Assembly: GCA_041859945.1 (NCBI GenBank)
Contig: JBFLGC010000077.1
Span: 1 to 8,431, forward strand
From: Tetragenococcus sp041859945
GTDB taxonomy: Bacteria; Bacillota; Bacilli; Lactobacillales; Enterococcaceae
Direction of reading: 5' to 3'
Length of the DNA stretch: 8,431 nt
In this document: one piece after another, positions 1 through 6,404 of the stretch
Position numbering within the stretch: the first letter of the stretch is position 1
Layout: each line of letters starts with the position of its first letter
Position numbers and translations under genes: made by a program
Notes under the pieces: generated by a model
Seen by the model: the letters and a program-made list of their open reading frames with translations, nothing else
Database searches by the model: none
Told to the model about the DNA's origin: nothing

Positions 1-75
1 GAATGATTTTCGAGATAAATAACGCTTGTAAAATCGATTTAAAAAATATCAACAGTTTTTCATAAATCATTCAGG
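1..75. other. Region downstream of cca, no gene seen
   Basis: These bases follow the cca stop codon on the minus strand and run to the window edge. They are AT-rich. I see no start codon with a ribosome binding site and no clear hairpin with a T-run that would end the cca transcript. A perfect 9-bp inverted repeat (GAATGATTT at 1-9, AAATCATTC at 64-72) brackets the segment, but its 54-base loop makes a terminator unlikely. The cca transcript may therefore run on into a gene beyond the left edge. Confidence 0.5.
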
Positions 76-1293
76 CTAGCCATTATTCTTTAAAAGTGTT
101 TTAGCAAAAGATAGCAAAGCTTGCTTTTCGTTTGGTAACTGACAGTTGATGACTTGATCTTCGCAAACTGACAAAATCTCTTTTAGCCAACTTCCGGCCG
201 GTTGCGGAAAAACTTTTAATAAATCGTTACCGTTAATGGCCAGGTCAGAAAGACGCTTTATGGGCAATTTAGTATAGGCTTGTTCGACATCTTCCAAACG
301 AGTCGTAAAACCATAATAAGGCAGTAAACTTTCCACTAACAAGGCATTTCCTAAGCCCAGTTCATACAATTCTTTGGCGGAAAAAAAAGCTTGTCTTCGC
401 CTTTTTAGTCCGGCAAAAACAACTTGAACAGTGTGGATCAAGTCATTTGAACATTTCCAACTTTTTAGAAAAGGCCGGATCTTTTGTTCATCTAATTGTA
501 ATCGATCGATCAACAAGACCCAAGCCTGACTTTCATAACTGATCTTGGGACCTTTCAGCTCAGAAAAAGCTTCTAAAGCCGCCTCCTGATCTTTTAGACC
601 AGGACAATAGTTATAGCATCCTGTGGCCACAAACATTTTCAGGCCACGATCACGATGTTTTCCTAGTAACATTTTGACAAATTCGATAGTGATCCGTTCT
701 ACTGAAATTTTTGCCAACAAAGCCTGATTTTCTTTGATCGAGGTGAAAGTAGCTTCCTCTAATTTAAAGCCTAATTGACTAACAAATCGCAAACCTCGCA
801 TCATTCGTAAGGCATCTTCATGAAACCTTTCGTGTGGATCGCCGACCGCGCGTAAAAGATGGTTTTCTAAATCTTCTAAGCCACCAAACAAATCAATGAT
901 CGTCCCATCTTCTTTTAAAGCAAAAGCATTAATCGTAAAGTCACGACGTTTGAGATCTTCGGTAAGTGAACGGACAAATTCGACATGGTCCGGTCGCCTA
1001 AAATCCTGATAGGTCGATTCAGTCCGAAAAGTCGTGATCTCATAATTCTTTTCGCCCACTAAAACAAGTACCGTCCCATGTTTGATGCCAACATCAATCG
1101 TACGCGGAAAAATCGCTTTGATTTCTTGTGGGAAAGCACTTGTCGCGATATCCACATCATGAATGGGCTGATCTAACAAAGTGTCCCTGACGCTGCCACC
1201 CACAAAATAAGCCTCAAAACCCGCTTTTTCTAATTTTTTTATAACCGGTTGGGCTTCGATATATTCTTGAGGCAATTTTTTTAATTGCACCAT
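76..1293 (-). CDS. cca: CCA-adding enzyme (CCA tRNA nucleotidyltransferase, class II)
   Basis: This cytoplasmic enzyme adds or repairs the 3' CCA end of tRNAs from CTP and ATP without a nucleic acid template. Numbering from the ATG at 1293, the protein has 405 residues, normal for the Bacillus-type enzyme. The catalytic head shows GGSVRD (about 32-37), the metal-binding pair in HDVDIAT (Asp 46 and Asp 48) and RRDFTINA (about 116-123). RMMRGLRF follows near 165, and the C-terminal half is the helical neck, body and tail. A GTG two codons upstream (1299) is also in frame, but it lies inside the AGGTG that serves as ribosome binding site, so I prefer the ATG; that spacing is short (3 bases), so the start is slightly uncertain. 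The gene sits about 20 bases behind the MazG-like gene and is probably cotranscribed with it. The same two genes lie close together in Bacillus subtilis (ypjD...cca). Family assignment is firm. Confidence 0.97.
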   Translation of the reverse strand: MVQLKKLPQEYIEAQPVIKKLEKAGFEAYFVGGSVRDTLLDQPIHDVDIATSAFPQEIKAIFPRTIDVGIKHGTVLVLVGEKNYEITTFRTESTYQDFRRPDHVEFVRSLTEDLKRRDFTINAFALKEDGTIIDLFGGLEDLENHLLRAVGDPHERFHEDALRMMRGLRFVSQLGFKLEEATFTSIKENQALLAKISVERITIEFVKMLLGKHRDRGLKMFVATGCYNYCPGLKDQEAALEAFSELKGPKISYESQAWVLLIDRLQLDEQKIRPFLKSWKCSNDLIHTVQVVFAGLKRRRQAFFSAKELYELGLGNALLVESLLPYYGFTTRLEDVEQAYTKLPIKRLSDLAINGNDLLKVFPQPAGSWLKEILSVCEDQVINCQLPNEKQALLSFAKTLLKNNG

Positions 1294-1313
1294 TTTCACC
1301 TACTCTTACAAAA

Positions 1314-1667
1314 TTAGTCTATTTGTTTGCCATCGATACGCTCAAAACGAAAGGCATCACGGTGATTGAATTTTTCCATATTTTTTTCAAATGCCTGGGT
1401 CAGATCGATGCCTAAAGAATTAGCCATGATCAAAGTGACAAATAAAACATCACCCAGCTCCTCTTCCACCGTTACCTTCTGCTCACTACTTTTTTTAGGT
1501 TTCTCACCATAATAGTGATTGATTTCGCGAGCCAATTCACCTACTTCTTCTGTCAAGCGCGCCATTTGTGCTAAAGGACTAAAATAGCCTACTTTAAATT
1601 GATTGATGTAATCATCGACCTCTTTTTGCATGCTCATCAAAGATTTTTCTTGCATCGCTTTTTTCAC
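1314..1667 (-). CDS. MazG-type nucleotide pyrophosphohydrolase (YpjD-like)
   Basis: This small all-helical protein is of the MazG NTP-pyrophosphohydrolase family, whose members hydrolyse nucleoside triphosphates to monophosphate and pyrophosphate, often for nucleotide pool cleaning. The Mg-binding signature is complete: LTEEVGEL (Glu 40, 41 and 44) followed by EELGDVLF (Glu 70 and Asp 73), that is EExxE then ExxD. The stretch QFKVGYFSPLAQMARL before it closely resembles Bacillus subtilis YpjD, which is also about 111 residues. Two starts are possible. GTG at 1667 has an AGGA 6 bases upstream and gives 117 residues. ATG at 1655 has GGAG 11 bases upstream and gives 113 residues, closer to YpjD. 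The gene is first in an apparent mazG-cca operon, with its own extended -10 promoter at 1688-1715. The true substrate is not shown by the sequence. Confidence 0.93.
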   Translation of the reverse strand: MKKAMQEKSLMSMQKEVDDYINQFKVGYFSPLAQMARLTEEVGELAREINHYYGEKPKKSSEQKVTVEEELGDVLFVTLIMANSLGIDLTQAFEKNMEKFNHRDAFRFERIDGKQID

Positions 1668-1687
1668 TCCATTTCCTACTCTCCTTC

Positions 1688-1715
1688 ATGATACCAAAAA
1701 CTTTTCAGCTTTCAA
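1688..1715 (-). promoter_or_regulatory. Sigma-A promoter for the mazG-like/cca operon
   Basis: Read on the minus strand, TTGAAA (1715-1710) is followed by a 16-base spacer and TATCAT (1693-1688). A TG one base before the -10 makes it an extended -10 promoter. It lies about 20 bases upstream of the GTG start and faces away from the yitT-type promoter. Start point and strength are not measured. Confidence 0.6.
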
Positions 1716-1728
1716 GGGAAAGAATTGA

Positions 1729-1757
1729 TTGAGAAACATTTCGTTTAGTGCTAAATT
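1729..1757 (+). promoter_or_regulatory. Sigma-A promoter for the YitT-family gene
   Basis: TTGAGA (1729-1734), a 17-base spacer and TAAATT (1752-1757), with TG one base before the -10, form an extended -10 promoter. It is 35 bases upstream of the ATG at 1793. The -35 boxes of this and the divergent promoter are only 13 bases apart, so one regulator bound between them could affect both. Confidence 0.5.
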
Positions 1758-1792
1758 AGAAATTAGATAAAATCTTTTAAAAGGAGTGGCCT

Positions 1793-2671
1793 ATGCAAGA
1801 AAAATTGACCCCCAAATTATTACGCGATGTCTTAATCATTATTATAGGGTGTGCCTGTTACAGTTTTGGTATCGTGTACTTCAACATTCCCAATGATCTT
1901 GCGGAAGGTGGAATGACAGGTGTGACCTTGATCTTACGGGCTTTATTTGGGATAGATCCAGCACTCTCGACCCTATTTCTAAATATCCCCTTGATCCTTT
2001 TAGGTGGCCGCATCCTTGGTAAAAAATCCTTTTACTACACGATCCTTGGCACTTTAGGTGTTTCGTTCTGGTTGTCTTTTTGGCAACGGATCCCGCTTGT
2101 CATTGATCTTCAACATGATCTTTTACTCGTTGCGATCATTAGTGGTTTGATCACAGGTTTTGGGAGTGGGATCATTTATAAAGTCGGCGGAACCACGGGT
2201 GGCAGTGACATCTTAGCACGGATCGTGGAAAAAAATAGTGGTATTTCAGTTGGTCGTGCACAATTGTTTTTTGATACGATCGTACTGCTCTTCTCATTGA
2301 CTTATATCGACCTACATAAGATGCTTTATACTTTGATATTCATTTATGTCTTCTCACGCATCATTGATTCTGTAGTCGATGGGGGCTATTCAGCCAAAGG
2401 GATCATGATATTTTCTGAAAAAAACCAGGAGATCGCCCCTTTATTGATTTCTGACTTAGAACGAGGACTGACTTATTTTGATGGCGAAGGAGGCTATTCA
2501 AATGATGAAAAAAAAGTCATTTATATCATTGTCACCCCCCGCGAAATCTCATCTGTCAAACAAATCGTAAACGATGTCGACCCACAAGCCTTCATCACTG
2601 TTTCTAACGTTCACGAAGTACAAGGGGAAGGCTTCTCTTACTCGCGACCCAAACGAAGAAAACTCCACTAA
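1793..2671 (+). CDS. YitT family membrane protein (DUF161 plus DUF2179; YpjC-like)
   Basis: This integral membrane protein has unknown biochemical function. The 292 residues match the family length. About residues 10-205 form hydrophobic segments with the typical glycine-rich motifs GGMTG (39-43) and GGTTGGSD (132-139). The last ~70 residues, ending in the basic tail SRPKRRKLH, form the soluble DUF2179 domain, expected in the cytoplasm. The start is well supported: AAGGAG at 1781-1786 lies 6 bases before the ATG. It is a single-gene unit with its own promoter and a shared terminator behind it. In Bacillus subtilis the homologue ypjC lies just before ypjD (MazG) in the same direction; here the gene is divergent, so a local inversion is implied. 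The family is often called a transporter, but no substrate can be inferred. Confidence 0.92.
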   Translation: MQEKLTPKLLRDVLIIIIGCACYSFGIVYFNIPNDLAEGGMTGVTLILRALFGIDPALSTLFLNIPLILLGGRILGKKSFYYTILGTLGVSFWLSFWQRIPLVIDLQHDLLLVAIISGLITGFGSGIIYKVGGTTGGSDILARIVEKNSGISVGRAQLFFDTIVLLFSLTYIDLHKMLYTLIFIYVFSRIIDSVVDGGYSAKGIMIFSEKNQEIAPLLISDLERGLTYFDGEGGYSNDEKKVIYIIVTPREISSVKQIVNDVDPQAFITVSNVHEVQGEGFSYSRPKRRKLH

Positions 2672-2675
2672 AAAA

Positions 2676-2704
2676 AAGGGCCAAGTTTTTTAAACTTAGC
2701 CCTT
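2676..2704. terminator. Bidirectional terminator between the YitT gene and ypiB
   Basis: AAGGGC, one unpaired base and AAGTTT (2676-2688) pair with AAACTT, one unpaired base and GCCCTT (2692-2704) around a TTT loop. In the plus direction it is followed by ATTTTA. In the minus direction the run of A at 2671-2677 gives a strong U-tract. It can therefore end both converging transcripts and is strongest for the ypiB operon. Confidence 0.85.
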
Positions 2705-2707
2705 ATT

Positions 2708-3268
2708 TTAATGTGAAACATGCTGCTTTTCAGAGATCAGCCGATTGATCTCCTTGGATAAACACAAAAAAGTGGCTTGATCCTCTGATTCTAAAGCTTG
2801 ATCGATCCTTTCATAAAGTGCTGTCAGCCGGATCTGAGAATCTTGTTGCTCAAAATAAGCTTTGACTCTCTCAGTCGTTTCAGTATCCATGGTATCATTC
2901 CAACGATAATAAGGATTATCTTCCAAAACGCCTAAATATAAACTATTGTTCCAAGAATCAGGAAAAAGACACTCCAAAAAAAGTGGTTTTTCCCAATTGA
3001 GACGGATCTCATGAAAAACTTGATCACTGTCACTAAATTCTTTTCCCTCTAAGAATAAAAGCAACGAATCACCAGCAGATTTAGCTGATCGGACGGTAAT
3101 GCCCCGCGGTGTCTTATTTGCATTCTCAATAAAATAGACATGCTTCAAGATCGCCTCGTGATTGGCCAAATAATTTAATAGCCAAGAGACTTCTCTCCTA
3201 TTGAAAGAAACATGCGTCACGAACCAATTCAAAAAGCGTTTTTTATCTAATACATCGATCATTTTCAT
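2708..3268 (-). CDS. ypiB: UPF0302/IDEAL domain protein YpiB
   Basis: This 186-residue conserved Firmicutes protein has no established function. The N-terminal UPF0302 domain (about 1-135) is recognised from REVSWLLNYLANHEAIL (25-42), the PRG near residue 54, FHEIRLNWE (85-94) and LGVLEDNPYYRW (112-123). A short C-terminal segment (about 155-180, with IDQALESEDQATF) fits the IDEAL domain found at the end of such proteins. The ATG at 3268 has AAAGG 5 bases upstream; a second ATG two codons later (3262) cannot be excluded. Only 2 bases separate it from the stop codon of the TPR gene, so translation is probably coupled. The pairing of a TPR protein with YpiB is conserved with Bacillus subtilis ypiA-ypiB. 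It is last in its operon, ahead of a terminator. Confidence 0.9.
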   Translation of the reverse strand: MKMIDVLDKKRFLNWFVTHVSFNRREVSWLLNYLANHEAILKHVYFIENANKTPRGITVRSAKSAGDSLLLFLEGKEFSDSDQVFHEIRLNWEKPLFLECLFPDSWNNSLYLGVLEDNPYYRWNDTMDTETTERVKAYFEQQDSQIRLTALYERIDQALESEDQATFLCLSKEINRLISEKQHVSH

Positions 3269-3270
3269 GC

Positions 3271-4527
3271 CTACCTTTCTCTAAGGTCCTCTAAGATCGA
3301 CTGAACTTCCATATCGCCGGGTTCATGAGCTAGATAATGCGACAAAAGTTCTGACGCTTCTTCCAGGCGTCCTTCTTCGCGTAAAAAGATCCCATACTCT
3401 TTCATAAAATCAGGTTCATGAGAAAGCGCATCATTGGCTTCTTCATAGTATTGACCAGCTCGTTCATAATCTTCCAATTCATTGTAAGCATGGGCCATAT
3501 TCCACATAGCATAGGGATTTTCTAAAACTTCTGGCGTATCCAAACAAGCGATGGCCGCTTCATAACGACCTTCATTCAGATAAAGATCACTTAATAAAAG
3601 AAGTGTTTTTTCTTCCGATTCTCCTAATTCAAGCGCTGTTTGCAGGAATTCTTCTGCTTTTTTTGGATCATGGAGCCGATAAGTGTTTTCCGAAGCAAAA
3701 TGATAAAAATCGACATGATAAGGATCTTCTTTGATCCCCTCTTCGATCACTATTTGGGCTTCTTCTACAGCTTCCTCTTCTTGAAGGCATTCAGCTAATT
3801 CAAGATATAAAGCAACATAATGCGGATTTTGTTCTCTTAATTGTTTCAAATAAGCGATCGTTTTATCATTTTCTTTTAATTGTCGATAAACGAGAGCTAA
3901 TTGAAACAATAAATCGTCTGATGCATCGTTTTTTAAAGCTGTTTCTAGCACAACGACGGCTTCTTCAAATTTTCCCTGCATAGTCAAAGTCGAACCGATC
4001 CGCTCTGTTAAAGAGATTCCTGATATCGTATCGATTCCCTCTGTCATTAATCGTTGGTAAATATCTTGAGCTTCAACGAACCGGTCCAAAGAAAAGTAAA
4101 GTTCAGCCAGTGCAAATTGGATTAACGGCTCGTCAGGTAAGAGGCGACTAGCTTCTAATAATTTACTTTCACTGACTTCGGGAATGCCTTGTACCTGATA
4201 AAGATCAGCCATCAAAAGTAGCGTTTCAGGATAACGTTCATCTTCTTTAGGGATCGTTTCTAATAATTCAAAAGCCTTCTCTATTTGATCATTTTCGATC
4301 GCGATTTCGGCTAAAGGCAGATTATGACCTAAATTATTGGGCTCACGCTTTTTCAACATTTCAAAAACTTGATGAGATTCATCTAAAAAGCCCATCGACA
4401 ATAACTCATCGCCCAAAGCTTCCAATATATCCGTTTTGTCTTGTTTTAGCGCTTGGGACAATTCAGCTTGGGCCTGGACAAGATCCTCTTGATCCAAAGC
4501 GTGAAGCATTTTTTCACTATGCGTCAT
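3271..4527 (-). CDS. ypiA: Tetratricopeptide-repeat protein (YpiA-like)
   Basis: This cytoplasmic helical-repeat protein has no signal peptide and no catalytic domain. Almost the whole length consists of about a dozen 34-residue TPR units, with recurring patterns such as ALAELYFSLDRFVEAQDIY, LALVYRQLKENDKTIAYL and MAHAYNELEDYERAGQYY. It is strongly acidic, which suggests a scaffold for a protein partner; the partner is not known. I place the start at the ATG at 4527 (MTHSEKML), which has GAGG 9 bases upstream and gives 418 residues. ATGs at 4533 and 4554 are also in frame, but the first is only 3 bases from the GAGG and the second overlaps the upstream gene. It lies 11 bases after the AroB-like gene and 2 before ypiB. 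Position and neighbours match ypiA of Bacillus subtilis, which follows aroE. Confidence 0.9.
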   Translation of the reverse strand: MTHSEKMLHALDQEDLVQAQAELSQALKQDKTDILEALGDELLSMGFLDESHQVFEMLKKREPNNLGHNLPLAEIAIENDQIEKAFELLETIPKEDERYPETLLLMADLYQVQGIPEVSESKLLEASRLLPDEPLIQFALAELYFSLDRFVEAQDIYQRLMTEGIDTISGISLTERIGSTLTMQGKFEEAVVVLETALKNDASDDLLFQLALVYRQLKENDKTIAYLKQLREQNPHYVALYLELAECLQEEEAVEEAQIVIEEGIKEDPYHVDFYHFASENTYRLHDPKKAEEFLQTALELGESEEKTLLLLSDLYLNEGRYEAAIACLDTPEVLENPYAMWNMAHAYNELEDYERAGQYYEEANDALSHEPDFMKEYGIFLREEGRLEEASELLSHYLAHEPGDMEVQSILEDLRER

Positions 4528-4538
4528 TTCCATTTTCC

Positions 4539-5579
4539 TCAAATCTTTGTACATATTTTTTGATAGGTTTCTAAAGCAGGTAATAAATTTTGTTCAGTGG
4601 CAAATTGCTTTTCTCCCATTGTACCAATTTTTTGCAAAACTACAAGACCATTTTCCTTCGCCTGCAACTTTAACACATTTTGCAAATACTCTGCAACTGA
4701 AATTTGTTCTGGTAAAAAAATAGGAAAGCCCAATTGACCCAACCAGTGCATAAAATTTTCGATATGAAAAGCTTCTTTTAAACTAGGCAAATTCCAAATC
4801 AAATGAAACAATAACCCTAGAAAGCGTTTCATACTTTCTGATAACAAATGACCTTTCTCCGTCAAATAAAAGGCAGCTTCAAAAACGCGACCAAATGCCA
4901 CGATTTTTTCAGCATCCTTTTGATAAAAGCGTGTCACCGGCTCCACTAAAGCTGAGAAAGCCGTACTTTCTAATTCTTTTTGGCTAGGAAAGTTGCTATA
5001 TAAATTTTGTAGAAAGCCATGATCACAAACAAGTCCAGTCCTAATGAACATCTGCAGATCCACCAGCTTACCATCTAATTGTTTTTGGGCAATCGTTTGG
5101 TCTAGAAAAATCTGCTCAGGTAAAGCTTGCGTGGTCATCAGCGTATCGAGCGGTCCATCACAAATCGTACTCTCTTTTACCAAAGCTTGCATGTAGGCTC
5201 TTAATGAGATCGGCAACACCCAGTAGGTATTTTTTAAAGGCGTGATCTGCGATAGAAAGCCAGTCAATTGAACAACACCTTCATTGCCAAATGCCACAAA
5301 TAAATAAGCTTCATTAGCAGAGAAACGTTTCAAAAAATGGAGCGCATCCATCAATTCAGAAACAGTATTGCCATAGACCAAGTTGCTACAGACATACCAA
5401 TCGATCGTTGCGCCTTTAAAAACACGCGCCAGTTTATCAAAAAAGCGATCATAATAACGCTGATTGGTAAAAATAACGAGATGCTTATTCGCATAAGCTG
5501 CTGGTTTGATGCTATTCGTCAAGATTTCTCCATAAGTGATCCGCGTTTTTTGCTCCTGCTTTTGATAGATCAACTGCAT
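4539..5579 (-). CDS. Degenerate 3-dehydroquinate synthase-like (AroB-like) protein, probably not catalytic
   Basis: This 346-residue intact ORF is close in length to AroB (about 355-360). Alignment by eye shows GNEGVVQLTGF (98-108) where AroB has GGGVVGDLAGF. LPISLRAYMQALVKEST (122-138) stands where AroB has PTTLLAQVDSSVGGKT. FIRTGLVCDHGFLQNL (178-193) matches VIKYGLIHDxxFFxxL, and FGRVFEAAF (229-237) matches FGHTFGHAIE. Known metal ligands of AroB are a Glu (AEVIKYG) and two His (GHTFGHA, HGEAV). Here they appear as Met 177, Arg 231 and probably Ser 247, and the Asp of VDSS is Gln 131. Catalysis of DAHP to 3-dehydroquinate is therefore unlikely. The ATG follows AGGGGGA by a normal spacing. 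It leads an operon with the TPR gene and ypiB. The fold assignment is inference from motif order; the function is unknown. Confidence 0.75.
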   Translation of the reverse strand: MQLIYQKQEQKTRITYGEILTNSIKPAAYANKHLVIFTNQRYYDRFFDKLARVFKGATIDWYVCSNLVYGNTVSELMDALHFLKRFSANEAYLFVAFGNEGVVQLTGFLSQITPLKNTYWVLPISLRAYMQALVKESTICDGPLDTLMTTQALPEQIFLDQTIAQKQLDGKLVDLQMFIRTGLVCDHGFLQNLYSNFPSQKELESTAFSALVEPVTRFYQKDAEKIVAFGRVFEAAFYLTEKGHLLSESMKRFLGLLFHLIWNLPSLKEAFHIENFMHWLGQLGFPIFLPEQISVAEYLQNVLKLQAKENGLVVLQKIGTMGEKQFATEQNLLPALETYQKICTKI

Positions 5580-5642
5580 TAGATGTCCCCCTATCCCTAT
5601 GCGTTATTCTCACAAATCATTTATTTTTAGTTTTATTCTTTT

Positions 5643-5678
5643 AAGTTATGTATTATTTGCCCTTTTGACAATTGTTAA
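5643..5678 (-). promoter_or_regulatory. Possible promoter of the AroB-like/TPR/ypiB operon
   Basis: Two weak overlapping arrangements can be read on the minus strand. One is TTGTCA (5671-5666) with a 17-base spacer to TAACTT (5648-5643). The other is TTAACA (5678-5673) with a 17-base spacer to TAATAC. Each -10 box matches the consensus at only about three positions. Some promoter is expected here, because the terminator at 5677-5715 should stop transcription coming from further right. Confidence 0.3.
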
Positions 5679-5715
5679 AAAGGTAATGGGAACCTTGATA
5701 ACTCAAGGTTCCCAT
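5677..5715 (-). terminator. Strong minus-strand terminator with no visible gene in front of it
   Basis: A perfect 13-bp stem (5686-5698 with 5703-5715, core TGGGAACCTTGA) closes on a TAAC loop. On the minus strand it is followed by TACC and then five T (5681-5677). On the plus strand there is no T-run after it, so it should act leftward. The next minus-strand gene to the right, the lysin, already has its own terminator at 7713-7748. The gene this hairpin once served therefore seems to be missing, as discussed under the prophage junction. Confidence 0.7.
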
Positions 5716-5800
5716 CCGTTCATTATTTGACTGCATCCTTTTCATAAAAGACTTTAATAATGTTCTAGGCTGTTGGGTTCCCTTGATATATAAGCATTTG
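5716..5800. other. Candidate prophage attachment site region (one end)
   Basis: The change from syntenic host genes to phage-type genes falls between the orphan terminator and the lipoprotein promoter. A terminator or gene 3' end next to the junction is a common integration target for phage tyrosine recombinases. The other att copy lies outside the window, so no core repeat can be defined and the position is only inferred. Confidence 0.25.
5723..5764 (-). pseudogene. Possible 3' remnant of a disrupted host gene
   Basis: On the minus strand an open stretch reads NIIKVFYEKDAVK and then TAA, preceded in frame by TAG at 5765-5767. The stop codon lies 7 bases before the orphan terminator, which is how a normal gene end looks. 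I infer that this could be the last codons of a host gene whose body was displaced to the far side of the inserted element. Thirteen codons are far too few to identify the gene, and chance is a real alternative. Confidence 0.25.
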
Positions 5801-5890
5801 TCAACTATCTTTATTATATAATATTACAAGCTATTGCATGCTATTTAAATATTTTTGTTCTTTTTATGTACACTTTACCAGATTTTTGTT

Positions 5891-5918
5891 TTGTTATTTT
5901 TATTACTAGTGCTATGAT
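5891..5918 (+). promoter_or_regulatory. Sigma-A promoter of the lipoprotein gene
   Basis: TTGTTA (5891-5896), a 16-base spacer and TATGAT (5913-5918), with TG one base before the -10, form a good extended -10 promoter. It ends 32 bases upstream of the preferred ATG at 5951. Confidence 0.6.
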
Positions 5919-5950
5919 AACACTATAAAAGTCAGAAATGGAGAATGAAA

Positions 5951-6337
5951 ATGAAAAAGTTTCTACTATTAATAGGCAGTATGCTATTACTTGTTGGGTG
6001 CTCGAAATCTATATCCAAAGATGATTGGTCGCAGATTGTTCCAGGAATGAGTAAAGCAGCTGTAGAGGATGTCATTGGAAAACCAAAAGAAGAAATTAGT
6101 GATGAGAGTCAAATAAAAGATGATGCTGATGCCTTCATATCTGATAGTAAAGAACTATCTTCTATTAAGTCAGATAATGCCTTGGATGCCAAAATAAGTG
6201 CTATGGAAGGTGTGAAGTCGGCGCTAGAAACTGATCTTGACGTACTAGAATATATCTATTCAGTGGATAAGAACGACCGACAAGTTATTTTTGTCGATGA
6301 TGAAGCATACTTTGTCAATTATGAAATATCTGAATAA
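5951..6337 (+). CDS. Small lipoprotein with a BamE/SmpA-like motif
   Basis: This is a predicted membrane-anchored lipoprotein of 128 residues. The N-terminus MKKFLLLIGSMLLLVGCS is a lipoprotein signal peptide with lipobox LVGC; Cys 17 would be lipidated and become the first mature residue. The mature part begins with SKDDWSQIVPGMSKAAVEDVIGKP. The pattern GMSxxxVxxxIGxP is typical of the SmpA/OmlA/BamE-like fold found in many Gram-positive secreted proteins. The rest is acidic and ends FVDDEAYFVNYEISE. I choose the ATG at 5951 because GGAG (5940-5943) is 7 bases before it; the in-frame ATG at 5945 is only 1 base from that site. The gene has its own promoter and terminator. It lies at the host-phage boundary, and which side it belongs to is unclear. 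Phage lipoproteins that block superinfection exist, but nothing here shows that role. Confidence 0.85.
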   Translation: MKKFLLLIGSMLLLVGCSKSISKDDWSQIVPGMSKAAVEDVIGKPKEEISDESQIKDDADAFISDSKELSSIKSDNALDAKISAMEGVKSALETDLDVLEYIYSVDKNDRQVIFVDDEAYFVNYEISE

Positions 6338-6345
6338 CATAACTT

Positions 6346-6372
6346 GGTCTCACTTTTGTGGGATCTTTTTTT
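6346..6372 (+). terminator. Rho-independent terminator of the lipoprotein gene
   Basis: GGTCTCAC (6346-6353) pairs with GTGGGATC (6358-6365), including two G-U pairs, around a TTTT loop. Seven T (6366-6372) follow directly. It begins 8 bases after the stop codon. Confidence 0.85.
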
Positions 6373-6404
6373 GCAAAAAACTTTAATTTATTTGTATTTA
6401 TCTA

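Larger units (their letters stand above)
5583..5950. other. Intergenic junction region between core chromosome and prophage-like part
   Basis: This ~370-base stretch holds no convincing gene. It contains the likely promoter of the AroB-like operon, the orphan terminator (5677-5715) and a minus-strand coding-like remnant (5723-5764). It also has an AT-rich segment (5790-5880) and the promoter of the lipoprotein gene. The 8-mer CCTTGATA occurs twice (5693-5700, 5783-5790). A 23-codon hydrophobic plus-strand ORF from the ATG at 5838 has no ribosome binding site and is not called. Confidence 0.6.

Noticed and set aside
5337..5582. 81-codon plus-strand open frame opposite the AroB-like gene
   Set aside because: It lies wholly antisense to a better gene, has no ribosome binding site, and its translation shows no domain pattern.
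5654..5745. 30-codon minus-strand ORF through the orphan terminator
   Set aside because: It runs through both arms of a 13-bp terminator stem and its sequence is low in recognisable features; a terminator is the better reading.
5693..5790. CCTTGATA pair as integrase arm-type or att repeats
   Set aside because: An 8-base match in AT-rich DNA is expected by chance, and one copy is explained by the terminator stem.
5838..5909. 23-codon hydrophobic plus-strand ORF (type I toxin-like appearance)
   Set aside because: There is no ribosome binding site before its ATG and it overlaps the lipoprotein promoter; hydrophobicity is expected from T-rich DNA.
5583..5950. Riboswitch, T-box, tRNA or CRISPR structure in the long intergenic region
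   Set aside because: I saw no T-box signature, no tRNA cloverleaf and no regularly spaced repeats; only the single terminator hairpin stands out.
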